This document shows positions 11,953 through 18,942 of a DNA stretch of 64,000 bases, piece after piece. Source of the DNA: JBOGXA01 sp050694175 (GTDB taxonomy: Bacteria > Actinomycetota > CADDZG01 > WHSQ01). The notes under the pieces are model-generated. The model saw nothing but the letters and a program-made list of their open reading frames with translations. It ran no database searches and was not told the DNA's origin. Position 1 is the first letter of the stretch; the number at the start of each line of letters is the position of its first letter. The translations under genes and the position numbers were made by a program. The DNA lies in assembly GCA_050694175.1 (NCBI GenBank), contig JBOGXA010000003.1, positions 62,001 to 126,000 on the forward strand, given 5' to 3'.

Positions 11953-12016
11953 TCCCCGGCACCGAACGGTTCGTCGGCCATTCGCCGTGGTGGTGCGTCG
12001 CTATCATGTGACGCCG

Positions 12017-12088
12017 GGGCGGTTAGCTCAGCGGGAGAGCGCTGTCTTCACACGGCAGAAGTCACTGGTTCGATCCCAGTACCGCCCA
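12017..12088 (+). tRNA. tRNA-Val (anticodon CAC)
   Basis: Complete cloverleaf folded by eye: acceptor GGGCGGT (12017-12023) pairs with ACCGCCC (12081-12087). D stem is GCTC/GAGC, anticodon stem CTGTC/GGCAG with loop TTCACAC (anticodon CAC at 12049-12051), and T stem ACTGG/CCAGT with loop TTCGATC. The discriminator is A12088 and the 3' CCA is not encoded. It decodes the valine codon GUG. It stands alone between the divergent patatin gene and a lipoprotein gene. Confidence 0.96.
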
Positions 12089-12274
12089 CGACTAAACCCG
12101 CGGATAAATGAGTACGGCCTTCCACGGCTCGACCGGGGTCGCAGCCGGTGCGGGTCGCTCGTTTACCGCCCCCGAAAGGCATTGGGGCGCTCAACGTTCT
12201 TGCGGGGGGAACAGACAAGTCCCAGGTACCATCGGCAGTTCGCTCTTCGGGAAGAGTCCCGAGGGGCAGACAGA

Positions 12275-12847
12275 ATGCGAGGTGAGCGAGTGTTTCGATC
12301 CAGGCTCGTAAGCGCAGCGCTCTCGGTCGCCGTCATCGGTGGCCTGGCTGCGTGCGGCAACGGAGGCGACACCGTGGCTGCCGAGGACTATGCAGCGGAC
12401 GTCTGCGGGGCCGTGAAGGACTACACGGACACTGTCTCGGAGCGTGTGAGCGAGATTCAAAGCGAGGCCCCGGAAGACCCCGAGGCGGGCAAAGAGGTGC
12501 TGACGAACTTCCTGGGCGACATGGTCGGAGACACCGACACCCTTATCAGCGAGGTCGAAGACGCCGGTGTCCCGGACGTCGATAACGGCGAGGAGATTGC
12601 GGACGATGTTCGCTCGGCTCTCGGGCAGGTCAAGTCCATCCTCGAGGACGCCCAATCGCAGATCGAGGATCTTCCAACCGACGACCCACAGGCGTTTGCC
12701 GAGGGAACGCAGGAGATAGGGACCTCGCTGCAGGAGTCGGGCCAGGAGGTTCAGTCCGGGCTCGAAGGGCTTCAGAGCTCCGAGCTCGAGGAGGCCTCGC
12801 AGGACATCGAGGTCTGTCAGGAGATCCAAGCCGGTTTTGCGCCCTAG
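12275..12847 (+). CDS. Putative lipoprotein, coiled-coil rich, unknown function
   Basis: A 190-residue secreted lipoprotein of unknown role. The N-terminus has arginines, a hydrophobic segment (LVSAALSVAVIGGLAA) and the lipobox LAAC, predicting lipidation near residue 27. The mature part is acidic and mostly helical, with Gln/Glu/Ser-rich heptads (VKSILEDAQSQIEDL, SLQESGQEVQSGLEGLQSSEL), resembling small surface-exposed coiled-coil proteins. The ATG at 12275 has GAGGGG 9 nt upstream; a GTG at 12290 is an alternative. TACCAT at 12227-12232 may be the -10 box. The frame is open from 11801 through the tRNA, which is not coding. Confidence 0.65.
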   Translation: MRGERVFRSRLVSAALSVAVIGGLAACGNGGDTVAAEDYAADVCGAVKDYTDTVSERVSEIQSEAPEDPEAGKEVLTNFLGDMVGDTDTLISEVEDAGVPDVDNGEEIADDVRSALGQVKSILEDAQSQIEDLPTDDPQAFAEGTQEIGTSLQESGQEVQSGLEGLQSSELEEASQDIEVCQEIQAGFAP

Positions 12848-12912
12848 GCGCCTGCGCGGATGAGGTCGGCGACGTCTGGGAGTCTGCCGGGAACAATCGC
12901 CGTGAGGCTCAC

Positions 12913-13518
12913 ATGGGTTGGACGGCGTTAGGGCAGGAGGTCGTGATCCTGCGTGCTTTCAAGCTTGCGCTTGGAGCCACCGTAGTGGCCGCGGGGGTCG
13001 CGTGCTCCGGGAGCGACGAGCTACCAGGGGCATCGACTCGAGGCGCCGAGCGGGTCCCCGATGCGGCCCTCAGCCCCGGGGAGCCCTATCCGTACTCGAC
13101 GCCTGCGCCGGCTCGGACGCCCACCCCGATCGACGGGCTCTACACGCGCACAATAACGGTCGCCCAGGCGGGCGGACGGCCCGTCGCCTGCCGCCGCTGC
13201 GCCCCGTACCGCCGGGACGCCGGTCGGTCGACCATTACCTTCGAGGAGGGCAGGTACTTCGTGCGGTTCAGGCCTGCGGCCCCGGGCCGGCTCTGCTCCG
13301 AATGCCTCCGGCCCCCACCCTTCTCCGCGACCGGCCACTACCGGGTGTCGGGAGACCGCCTGAGACTCTTCAACGATCCCAACTGCATCGACGTCACCGG
13401 TGTCTACACATGGGCGCTCGACGCCGACACCATGGCGCTTCATGAGGTCGAGGACTCGTGCCCCTACGGCCGCCTGCGGGCCAAGTTCCTGACCGCGACG
13501 GCGTGGTGGGCGCGCTAG
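12913..13518 (+). CDS. Putative lipoprotein, unknown function
   Basis: A 201-residue product with a hydrophobic leader ending in a lipobox-like AGVAC (Cys31), then a Ser/Pro/Thr-rich linker (PYSTPAPARTPTPID) and a compact domain. The domain contains CRRC and CSEC cysteine pairs, a repeated YxxSGDRLRLFND-like motif and a final Cys; it resembles small secreted beta-barrel domains that monitor ligand or metal. Two starts are possible: ATG 12913 (GTGAGG 5 nt upstream) or GTG 12943 (directly behind AGGAGG), which would give a more standard lipoprotein signal. No homologue is recognised. Confidence 0.55.
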   Translation: MGWTALGQEVVILRAFKLALGATVVAAGVACSGSDELPGASTRGAERVPDAALSPGEPYPYSTPAPARTPTPIDGLYTRTITVAQAGGRPVACRRCAPYRRDAGRSTITFEEGRYFVRFRPAAPGRLCSECLRPPPFSATGHYRVSGDRLRLFNDPNCIDVTGVYTWALDADTMALHEVEDSCPYGRLRAKFLTATAWWAR

Positions 13519-13644
13519 ATCCTCAGGGAGGCTTCCTCAAAATACGTACCCCGGCGGGTGAACCTATCCCCCGTTCGGGGCAAGGACGGCGCCTAACCTG
13601 CCGATAAACGCGTAGACGCAGTCAACGAAACTATCGGCGAGGAC

Positions 13645-15603
13645 GTGGACGAAATCGACTCGAGTGCCCAGACCGCTCTCGCTGCCGGGCCGCGCTTCGG
13701 CGACGAGTTCTTCCGCGCGCTGGTCGAAAAGGGGCATTCCGCACTGGTCATTGTCGATCCGGATGCAGCGATCACTTACGTCTCACCCACCATGGTCGAC
13801 CTTGCTGGCTATGGCCCGAACGAGCTGATCGGCAGGGTCGGCTTCGACTTCGTTGCCACCGAGAGCCTTGCCGTTGCTGCGGAGCACTTCAACCGCGTGG
13901 CCGCGACCCTCGGCTACTCCGAAACATTCGAAGTGCGCGGCTGGCACAAGGACGGTCAGAAGAGATGGTTCGAGATCACGTTGACCAACATGCTCGACGA
14001 CCCGGACATCCGGGGGATGGTCGCCACCTTCTACGACGTCACCCAGCGCAGAGACGCCGAGGCGCGCCTCCGCGACGCGGAAGAGAAGTTCCGCCGCCTC
14101 GTCGAGGACGTTCCGGCCGTCGTTTATGTGTCCGAGCTGGGCGAAGAGGGCGCGTGGCACTACGTCAGCCCGCAGGTCGAGGGGATGCTTCGCATCTCGA
14201 ACGAGGAGTGGATGGACAACCCGCGTGCGTGGATCGACGCCATCCACCCCGACGACAGGCAGCGGGTCATGGAGGAGGAGGCCGCGGCACTGGACATGGA
14301 AGTCGGGGACACGATCGCGTCCGAGTACCGGATCGTTGTTGGCAACGGGCATGAGTTCTGGGTGCGTGACGAATATCGTTTGTTGACCTCACCTCACGAC
14401 GGTCCGTGCCTCGTCCGCGGGGTGATTACCGATATCTCTGCCCGCAAGCATCTCGAGGAACAGCTGCGTCAAAGTCAAAAGATGGATGCGATCGGGCAGC
14501 TCGCAGGTGGGATCGCCCATGACTTCAACAATCTCCTGCTCATAGTGCAGAACAGCGCCCGGTTCATTGCAGAGGATCTCGAAGACGACGATACAAAGAA
14601 GGAGGACGTTGAGGAGATCATCAAAGCGGGGGAGCGCGCCGGAGCATTGATCCGTCAGCTGCTCACGTTCAGTCGGAAAGAGATAGTCCGTCCTCAGGTC
14701 ATTCGTATGAACGAGGTCGTGAGCGACATCGAGAAGCTTCTGCGACGGACGATTGGTGAGAATATCCATCTCGAGCTGAAACTCGACACGAACGCCGGAT
14801 ACATCACCATCGATCGTACGCAACTGGAGCAAGTCATCATCAACCTCGCGGTGAACTCCAAAGACGCGATGCCCCGGGGCGGTCGGATGCGAATCGAGAC
14901 GAGAGTCGCCGACCGATCCGAGGTCGGGAGGACCCTAACGGCAACGAACGGGCGCTCCTATGTGGCGCTCTCGGTGACCGATACCGGTGAGGGAATGAGC
15001 GTTGAGGTTCGTGAGCGCGCGTTCGAACCGTTCTTCACGACGAAGCCCCGCGGACAGGGGACCGGCCTGGGGCTCGCGACGGTGTTCGGTGTGGTTCAGG
15101 CGACCGGGGGAGGGATCGAGATCGATTCTGCTTCGGGCCAGGGCACTACGGTCACGGCCTACTTCCCCCGCGGAGAAGACGGCCTCACTTCCGACGGCAA
15201 CAGTCGAGCGGAAGAGGGCTATCACGGCGGAGCGGGCCGGACGGTTCTCGTCGTCGAGGACGAAGCGGCCGTGCGCAGGCTTGTCGAGCGGATCCTGGTG
15301 CGCAGCGGCTTCGAGGTGCTCGTCGCCGAGTCCGGTATGGAGGCTCTAGACATGATTGCCGGGCATGATGGAAAGCTCGACCTGCTCCTCACCGACGTCG
15401 TGATGCCGCGCATGTCGGGCAAGGAGCTCGTGACGCGCCTTCACGAAGCCGGCTACCAGATGCCAACGCTGTTCATGTCTGGCTATACGGACCAAATCAT
15501 CACTCGCGACGGAGAGCTGTCGGGAGACGAGGATCTCATTCTGAAGCCGTTCGATACGGCAACCCTGCTGGCGAAGATCTCGGCGACTCTGCGCGCGGCT
15601 TGA
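13645..15603 (+). CDS. Hybrid sensor histidine kinase (PAS-PAS-HisKA-HATPase-REC)
   Basis: Soluble hybrid kinase of 652 residues with no membrane segment. Two PAS domains (about 25-135 and 145-270) precede the HisKA helix with His292 in GGIAHDFNNLL, a CckA/NtrB-like H box with Asn after Phe. The HATPase domain (about 400-515) shows NLAVNSKDAM, DTGEGM and GTGLGLATVFG. The C-terminal receiver has acceptor Asp584 in LLTDVVMPRMSG and the switch Lys in LKPF. The DFNN H box with a fused receiver is the usual architecture of phosphorelay kinases needing an external phosphotransferase or regulator, none of which is adjacent. The start is GTG 13645 with GGCGAGG upstream. Confidence 0.92.
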   Translation: MDEIDSSAQTALAAGPRFGDEFFRALVEKGHSALVIVDPDAAITYVSPTMVDLAGYGPNELIGRVGFDFVATESLAVAAEHFNRVAATLGYSETFEVRGWHKDGQKRWFEITLTNMLDDPDIRGMVATFYDVTQRRDAEARLRDAEEKFRRLVEDVPAVVYVSELGEEGAWHYVSPQVEGMLRISNEEWMDNPRAWIDAIHPDDRQRVMEEEAAALDMEVGDTIASEYRIVVGNGHEFWVRDEYRLLTSPHDGPCLVRGVITDISARKHLEEQLRQSQKMDAIGQLAGGIAHDFNNLLLIVQNSARFIAEDLEDDDTKKEDVEEIIKAGERAGALIRQLLTFSRKEIVRPQVIRMNEVVSDIEKLLRRTIGENIHLELKLDTNAGYITIDRTQLEQVIINLAVNSKDAMPRGGRMRIETRVADRSEVGRTLTATNGRSYVALSVTDTGEGMSVEVRERAFEPFFTTKPRGQGTGLGLATVFGVVQATGGGIEIDSASGQGTTVTAYFPRGEDGLTSDGNSRAEEGYHGGAGRTVLVVEDEAAVRRLVERILVRSGFEVLVAESGMEALDMIAGHDGKLDLLLTDVVMPRMSGKELVTRLHEAGYQMPTLFMSGYTDQIITRDGELSGDEDLILKPFDTATLLAKISATLRAA

Positions 15604-15751
15604 GACGCGCCGGGGCGCCGACTTGCTTTGCACCCGATCGTGGTAGCCATCCAAGCGATCGCTGGCACCGATGAGTAGACCGGTGTGTAGGCCCGGCGAG
15701 AACGGGTACTAATAGCTCGACGAGTTAATCCGATTAGAGGGGGTCAACTCA

Positions 15752-16216
15752 ATGGCATCCGTTGAGAAGTCGATCGATGTAAGCGTTCCGGTGCAAGTTG
15801 CATACAACCAGTGGACTCAGTTCGAGGAGTTCCCCAGGTTCATGGAGGGAGTAAGAGAGGTGCGTCAGATCGACGACACCACCCTTCATTGGAGGGCGGA
15901 GATCGGGGGTCAGGAGCGGCAGTGGAAGGCGAACATCGCCGAGCAGATCCCCGACGAGCGAATCGCGTGGGCCGGTGAGGGCGAGCCGTCCAATGCCGGG
16001 GTTGTTACATTTCATCGTCTCGACGACACGACGACACGCATCATGCTCCAGATGGAGTACGAGCCGTCGGATCTCAAGGAGAAGGCGGGGAGCGCGCTCG
16101 GCATCATCGGCCGGCGCATCCAGGGTGATCTCGAGCGGTTCAGGGAGTTCATCGAAACCCACGGCCAGGAAACCGGTGCGTGGAGAGGCACGGTCGAGCA
16201 GGACCGCATTCGTTAG
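15752..16216 (+). CDS. SRPBCC-fold protein (polyketide cyclase/dehydrase type)
   Basis: A 154-residue START-like helix-grip protein. The opening VEKSIDVSVPVQVAYNQWTQFEEFPRFM and later WRAEIGGQERQWKANIAEQIPDERIAW match the cyclase/dehydrase SRPBCC family found in actinobacterial stress regulons. It binds a hydrophobic ligand in the fold; no ligand can be inferred. AGAGGGGGT precedes the ATG at 15752. Upstream, GGGTACT at about 15710 resembles the GGGTAT -10 box of SigB/SigF-type promoters, but the -35 box is not clear. A hairpin follows the stop. Confidence 0.8.
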   Translation: MASVEKSIDVSVPVQVAYNQWTQFEEFPRFMEGVREVRQIDDTTLHWRAEIGGQERQWKANIAEQIPDERIAWAGEGEPSNAGVVTFHRLDDTTTRIMLQMEYEPSDLKEKAGSALGIIGRRIQGDLERFREFIETHGQETGAWRGTVEQDRIR

Positions 16217-16242
16217 GACGGGGGTGAACTCAAAAGGCCGAG

Positions 16243-16266
16243 CCGGGTCCTTCGGGGGCCCGGTTT
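16243..16266 (+). terminator. Probable Rho-independent terminator after the SRPBCC gene
   Basis: Stem CCGGGTCC (16243-16250) pairs with GGGCCCGG (16256-16263, one G-U) around a TTCGG loop, followed by TTT. It lies 26 nt after the stop and before the ftsH promoter. Confidence 0.6.
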
Positions 16267-16304
16267 GCGCGTGCGGCCACCCTCCATAAGTCGCAGGGCG
16301 CGAG

Positions 16305-16316
16305 TAGGCTGCCGAC
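16305..16316 (+). promoter_or_regulatory. Candidate leaderless promoter (-10) of ftsH
   Basis: TAGGCT at 16305-16310 ends 6 nt before ATG 16317. No SD sequence is visible. Confidence 0.5.
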
Positions 16317-18242
16317 ATGGCCGATCGGTTGCGACCCAGACGAGGGGAGCGGCGGCCGTCCGGACCACCGGGCCCGCCCGACTCACGTCAAAGAGCAATC
16401 ACCATCGCATGGATTGTGGGTGCGATCCTACTGTTCCTTGTGTTTCAGAACCCACTCGGCGGTGGGCGCGAACAGATCAGCTTCTCGCGTGTCCTTAACC
16501 TGATCGAAAGGGGAGACGTCACGGAGGTCACGATCTCGGAGACATCCGTGTCGGGTACCTATGCGGACAGGAACGACGAGGCCCAGGAGTTCGGCGCGAC
16601 GCTACCTCCGAATTATGAGACGAACGAACTGATCAGGATCCTCGAGAGGGAAGAGGTCACCTACTCCGGTGAGCAGCAAAGTCTGTGGACTGGCTTCTTG
16701 TTCGGCTGGGTGCTGCCGCTGCTGTTGATCGGCGGCCTGTACTACTTCTTCATTTTCCGAAGGCTACGCAGCCAACTTGGTCAGGGCGGCCCACTGTCCT
16801 TCGGCCGCAACAAAGCGAAGCTCTACGACCGCACCGATATGAAGACGACGTTCAAGGATGTCGCGGGTGTGGACGAGGTCGAGACCGAGCTCGTCGAGCT
16901 CGTCGATTACCTGAAAACGCCCCAGAAGTTCAAGGCGGTGGGCGCGCGCATCCCGAAGGGGGTACTGCTGGTCGGCCCCCCGGGGACCGGTAAGACGCTG
17001 CTCGCGAGGGCGGTTGCCGGAGAGGCGGGGGTGCCGTTCTTCTACATCTCCGCGTCTGAGTTCGTCGAGCTGTTCGTGGGGCTGGGAGCGGCGAGGGTCC
17101 GAGATCTGTTCCAGCAAGCGCGGGATCGTGCTCCGGCGATCGTGTTCATCGATGAGATCGACTCCATTGGGCAGGCGCGTTCGGGGGCGGCGGGAAACCA
17201 GCTTGGCGCTCATCAGGAGCAGGAGCAGACACTGCAGCAACTCCTCACGGAGATGGACGGTTTCGAACCGAACAGCGGCGTCATCATCGTTGCCGCGTCG
17301 AACCGCCCCGAGGTCCTAGATCAGGCGCTGCTCCGACCCGGGAGGTTCGACCGTCAGATCGTCGTGAACCTGCCCGATATCCGCGGGCGGGAGGAGATCC
17401 TGCAGATCCACGCGCGCGACGTCAAGCTTGCCGAGGACGCCGATCTGAAGGTCCTCGCCCGAAGGACGCCGGGATTCTCGGGAGCGCAGCTGGCCAATGT
17501 CATCAACGAGGGTGCACTCCTCGCCGCGCGCCGAGGCAAAGACCGGGTCGAGATGCGCGACCTCGAGGAGGCAATCGATCGGGTCGTCGCCGGTCTCGAG
17601 CGGCGCTCGCAAGTCCTGACCGACAAAGAGAGACGACTCGTCGCCTACCACGAGCTGGGCCATGCCATTGTTGCTTTGTTCGTGGATCATGCCGATCCGG
17701 TTCACCGTGTCTCGATTATTCCGCGAGGGATCGGTGCCCTCGGCTACACGCAGCAGCTGCCGGACGAGGAGCGGTATCTCATGTCCGAACCGGAATTGCG
17801 CGATCGAATCGCCGTGCTCCTCGGCGGCCGCTCGGCGGAGGAGATCGTGTTCGGTTTTGCCACGACCGGCGCCCAGGACGATCTCAAGAAGGCCACCGAG
17901 ATCGCGCGCCGGATGGTCATGGAGTTCGGGATGTCCGAGAAAGTGGGCCCTATCAACATCGCCGACTCGGGCCCCCGCTTCCTTTCGCCCGTCCTGCGTC
18001 GGGGCGAGAGCGTCTCGGAGGAGACCGAGGTGGCGATCGACCGGGAGGTGAAGGCGCTACTCACCGGCGCGCACGAGCGGGCTCGCAGGATCGTCGTCGA
18101 CCACCGCGGCGACCTCGACGCGCTGGCGACGGATCTGCTCGAAAAGGAGAGTCTCGACCGGAGAGACCTCGAGCGCTATTTCGACGGTGCGGGTAGGACG
18201 ACCGTGAGCATCACGTCTCCGGGGGCGCCGGAGACGTCCTAG
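16317..18242 (+). CDS. ftsH: ATP-dependent zinc metalloprotease FtsH
   Basis: Membrane-bound AAA+ protease that degrades misfolded and regulatory proteins. Order along 641 residues: basic N-tail, first membrane segment (29-46), periplasmic-side domain, second segment (about 120-145), AAA module with Walker A GPPGTGKT (220-227), Walker B IVFIDEID and the second region of homology NRPEVLDQALLRPGRFDRQ, then the M41 protease with zinc site HELGHA (His445; most members have HEAGH, the catalytic Glu is kept). The AAA linker is longer than usual (IGQARSGAAGNQLGAHQEQEQT), so this may be an additional FtsH rather than the main housekeeping copy. Its 3' end overlaps the convergent gene by 32 bp. Confidence 0.93.
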   Translation: MADRLRPRRGERRPSGPPGPPDSRQRAITIAWIVGAILLFLVFQNPLGGGREQISFSRVLNLIERGDVTEVTISETSVSGTYADRNDEAQEFGATLPPNYETNELIRILEREEVTYSGEQQSLWTGFLFGWVLPLLLIGGLYYFFIFRRLRSQLGQGGPLSFGRNKAKLYDRTDMKTTFKDVAGVDEVETELVELVDYLKTPQKFKAVGARIPKGVLLVGPPGTGKTLLARAVAGEAGVPFFYISASEFVELFVGLGAARVRDLFQQARDRAPAIVFIDEIDSIGQARSGAAGNQLGAHQEQEQTLQQLLTEMDGFEPNSGVIIVAASNRPEVLDQALLRPGRFDRQIVVNLPDIRGREEILQIHARDVKLAEDADLKVLARRTPGFSGAQLANVINEGALLAARRGKDRVEMRDLEEAIDRVVAGLERRSQVLTDKERRLVAYHELGHAIVALFVDHADPVHRVSIIPRGIGALGYTQQLPDEERYLMSEPELRDRIAVLLGGRSAEEIVFGFATTGAQDDLKKATEIARRMVMEFGMSEKVGPINIADSGPRFLSPVLRRGESVSEETEVAIDREVKALLTGAHERARRIVVDHRGDLDALATDLLEKESLDRRDLERYFDGAGRTTVSITSPGAPETS

Positions 18243-18837
18243 TGATCTCGGGAGGCCGGTTTCCGGACCCCCCCAGTTCTCGATAGGCGTGCGCGGTGCG
18301 CTGTACCGACGTGAGGGCACCGAGCACGGCAACCGCAGCCAGTCCTATGGAGACGGCATCGAACAGGGCTCCAGCAATCAGGATGAGCATTCGAACATCG
18401 CGTGTCCCGATGCCCTCCGGGCAATCGATTCCGAGGGACGCCGCTCGCGCCCGCGCGTAGCTGGGCAGGAAGCCACCGGCCAGGGCGAGCAGGGCCAGGG
18501 CGCCGTACCGATCGAGGTCGGAGAAAGCCAGCCCGATGATGAGGGCGGCGTCCGTCCAGCGATCCAGAACACTGTCGAGCAGGGCCCCCCGGCGCGATGT
18601 CTTCCCGGTGAGGCGGGCGAGGTCGCCGTCGACGCAATCGGTTAGCGAACCGGCGAAGGTGAGGACGACGCCGAGCGCGTAGGCAGAGCGAGCGAAGGAT
18701 GCCGCCCCCGCCAGGGACAGGGCCGCGCTCGCCAGGCTCACCTCGGTCGGGCCGATCGGGGTGCGCGCGAGGAGCGCGGCGATGGGGACCGAGATGGGCC
18801 GGTAGGCATAGTGGGTCAGGGGGTAGTTCCAGTGCAT
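18211..18837 (-). CDS. CDP-alcohol phosphatidyltransferase family protein
   Basis: Integral membrane enzyme transferring a phosphatidyl (or similar) group from CDP-alcohol to a hydroxyl acceptor. The full family signature D-x2-DG-x2-AR-x8-G-x3-D-x3-D is visible as DCVDGDLARLTGKTSRRGAL...D...D in the middle of about five or six membrane segments. The substrate is unknown; it is not the PIP synthase copy, which lies at 34.9 kb. The ATG at 18837 is chosen because AGGAGG stands 6 nt upstream; the frame is open to 18897 across the clpB operator, which would be unlikely as coding. 208 residues. Confidence 0.85.
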   Translation of the reverse strand: MHWNYPLTHYAYRPISVPIAALLARTPIGPTEVSLASAALSLAGAASFARSAYALGVVLTFAGSLTDCVDGDLARLTGKTSRRGALLDSVLDRWTDAALIIGLAFSDLDRYGALALLALAGGFLPSYARARAASLGIDCPEGIGTRDVRMLILIAGALFDAVSIGLAAVAVLGALTSVQRTAHAYRELGGSGNRPPEITRTSPAPPET

Positions 18838-18877
18838 TCCCGTCCTCCTGGTGGGCGCCATACTAGCCGGGCCGCAA

Positions 18878-18898
18878 CTTGACAACATAGCACTCAAA
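18878..18898 (+). promoter_or_regulatory. HAIR operator (HspR-binding site) of clpB
   Basis: CTTGACA-N7-ACTCAAA has the exact 7-7-7 layout of the HAIR consensus CTTGAGT-N7-ACTCAAG, matching 11 of 14 half-site bases. HspR-type repression of clpB is known in actinobacteria. The left half-site contains the TTGACA -35 box. Confidence 0.82.
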
Positions 18899-18907
18899 TC
18901 TCATAAT
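18879..18907 (+). promoter_or_regulatory. clpB promoter (-35 TTGACA, 17-nt spacer, -10 CATAAT)
   Basis: TTGACA at 18879-18884 and CATAAT at 18902-18907 are 17 nt apart, near-consensus for the housekeeping sigma factor. The start point would be near 18914, leaving a roughly 29-nt leader. It overlaps the HAIR operator, so repressor binding would cover the -35 box. Confidence 0.8.
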
Positions 18908-18942
18908 AAGAAAGACTTAGGTTTCTTACCCGGAGATGCCCC

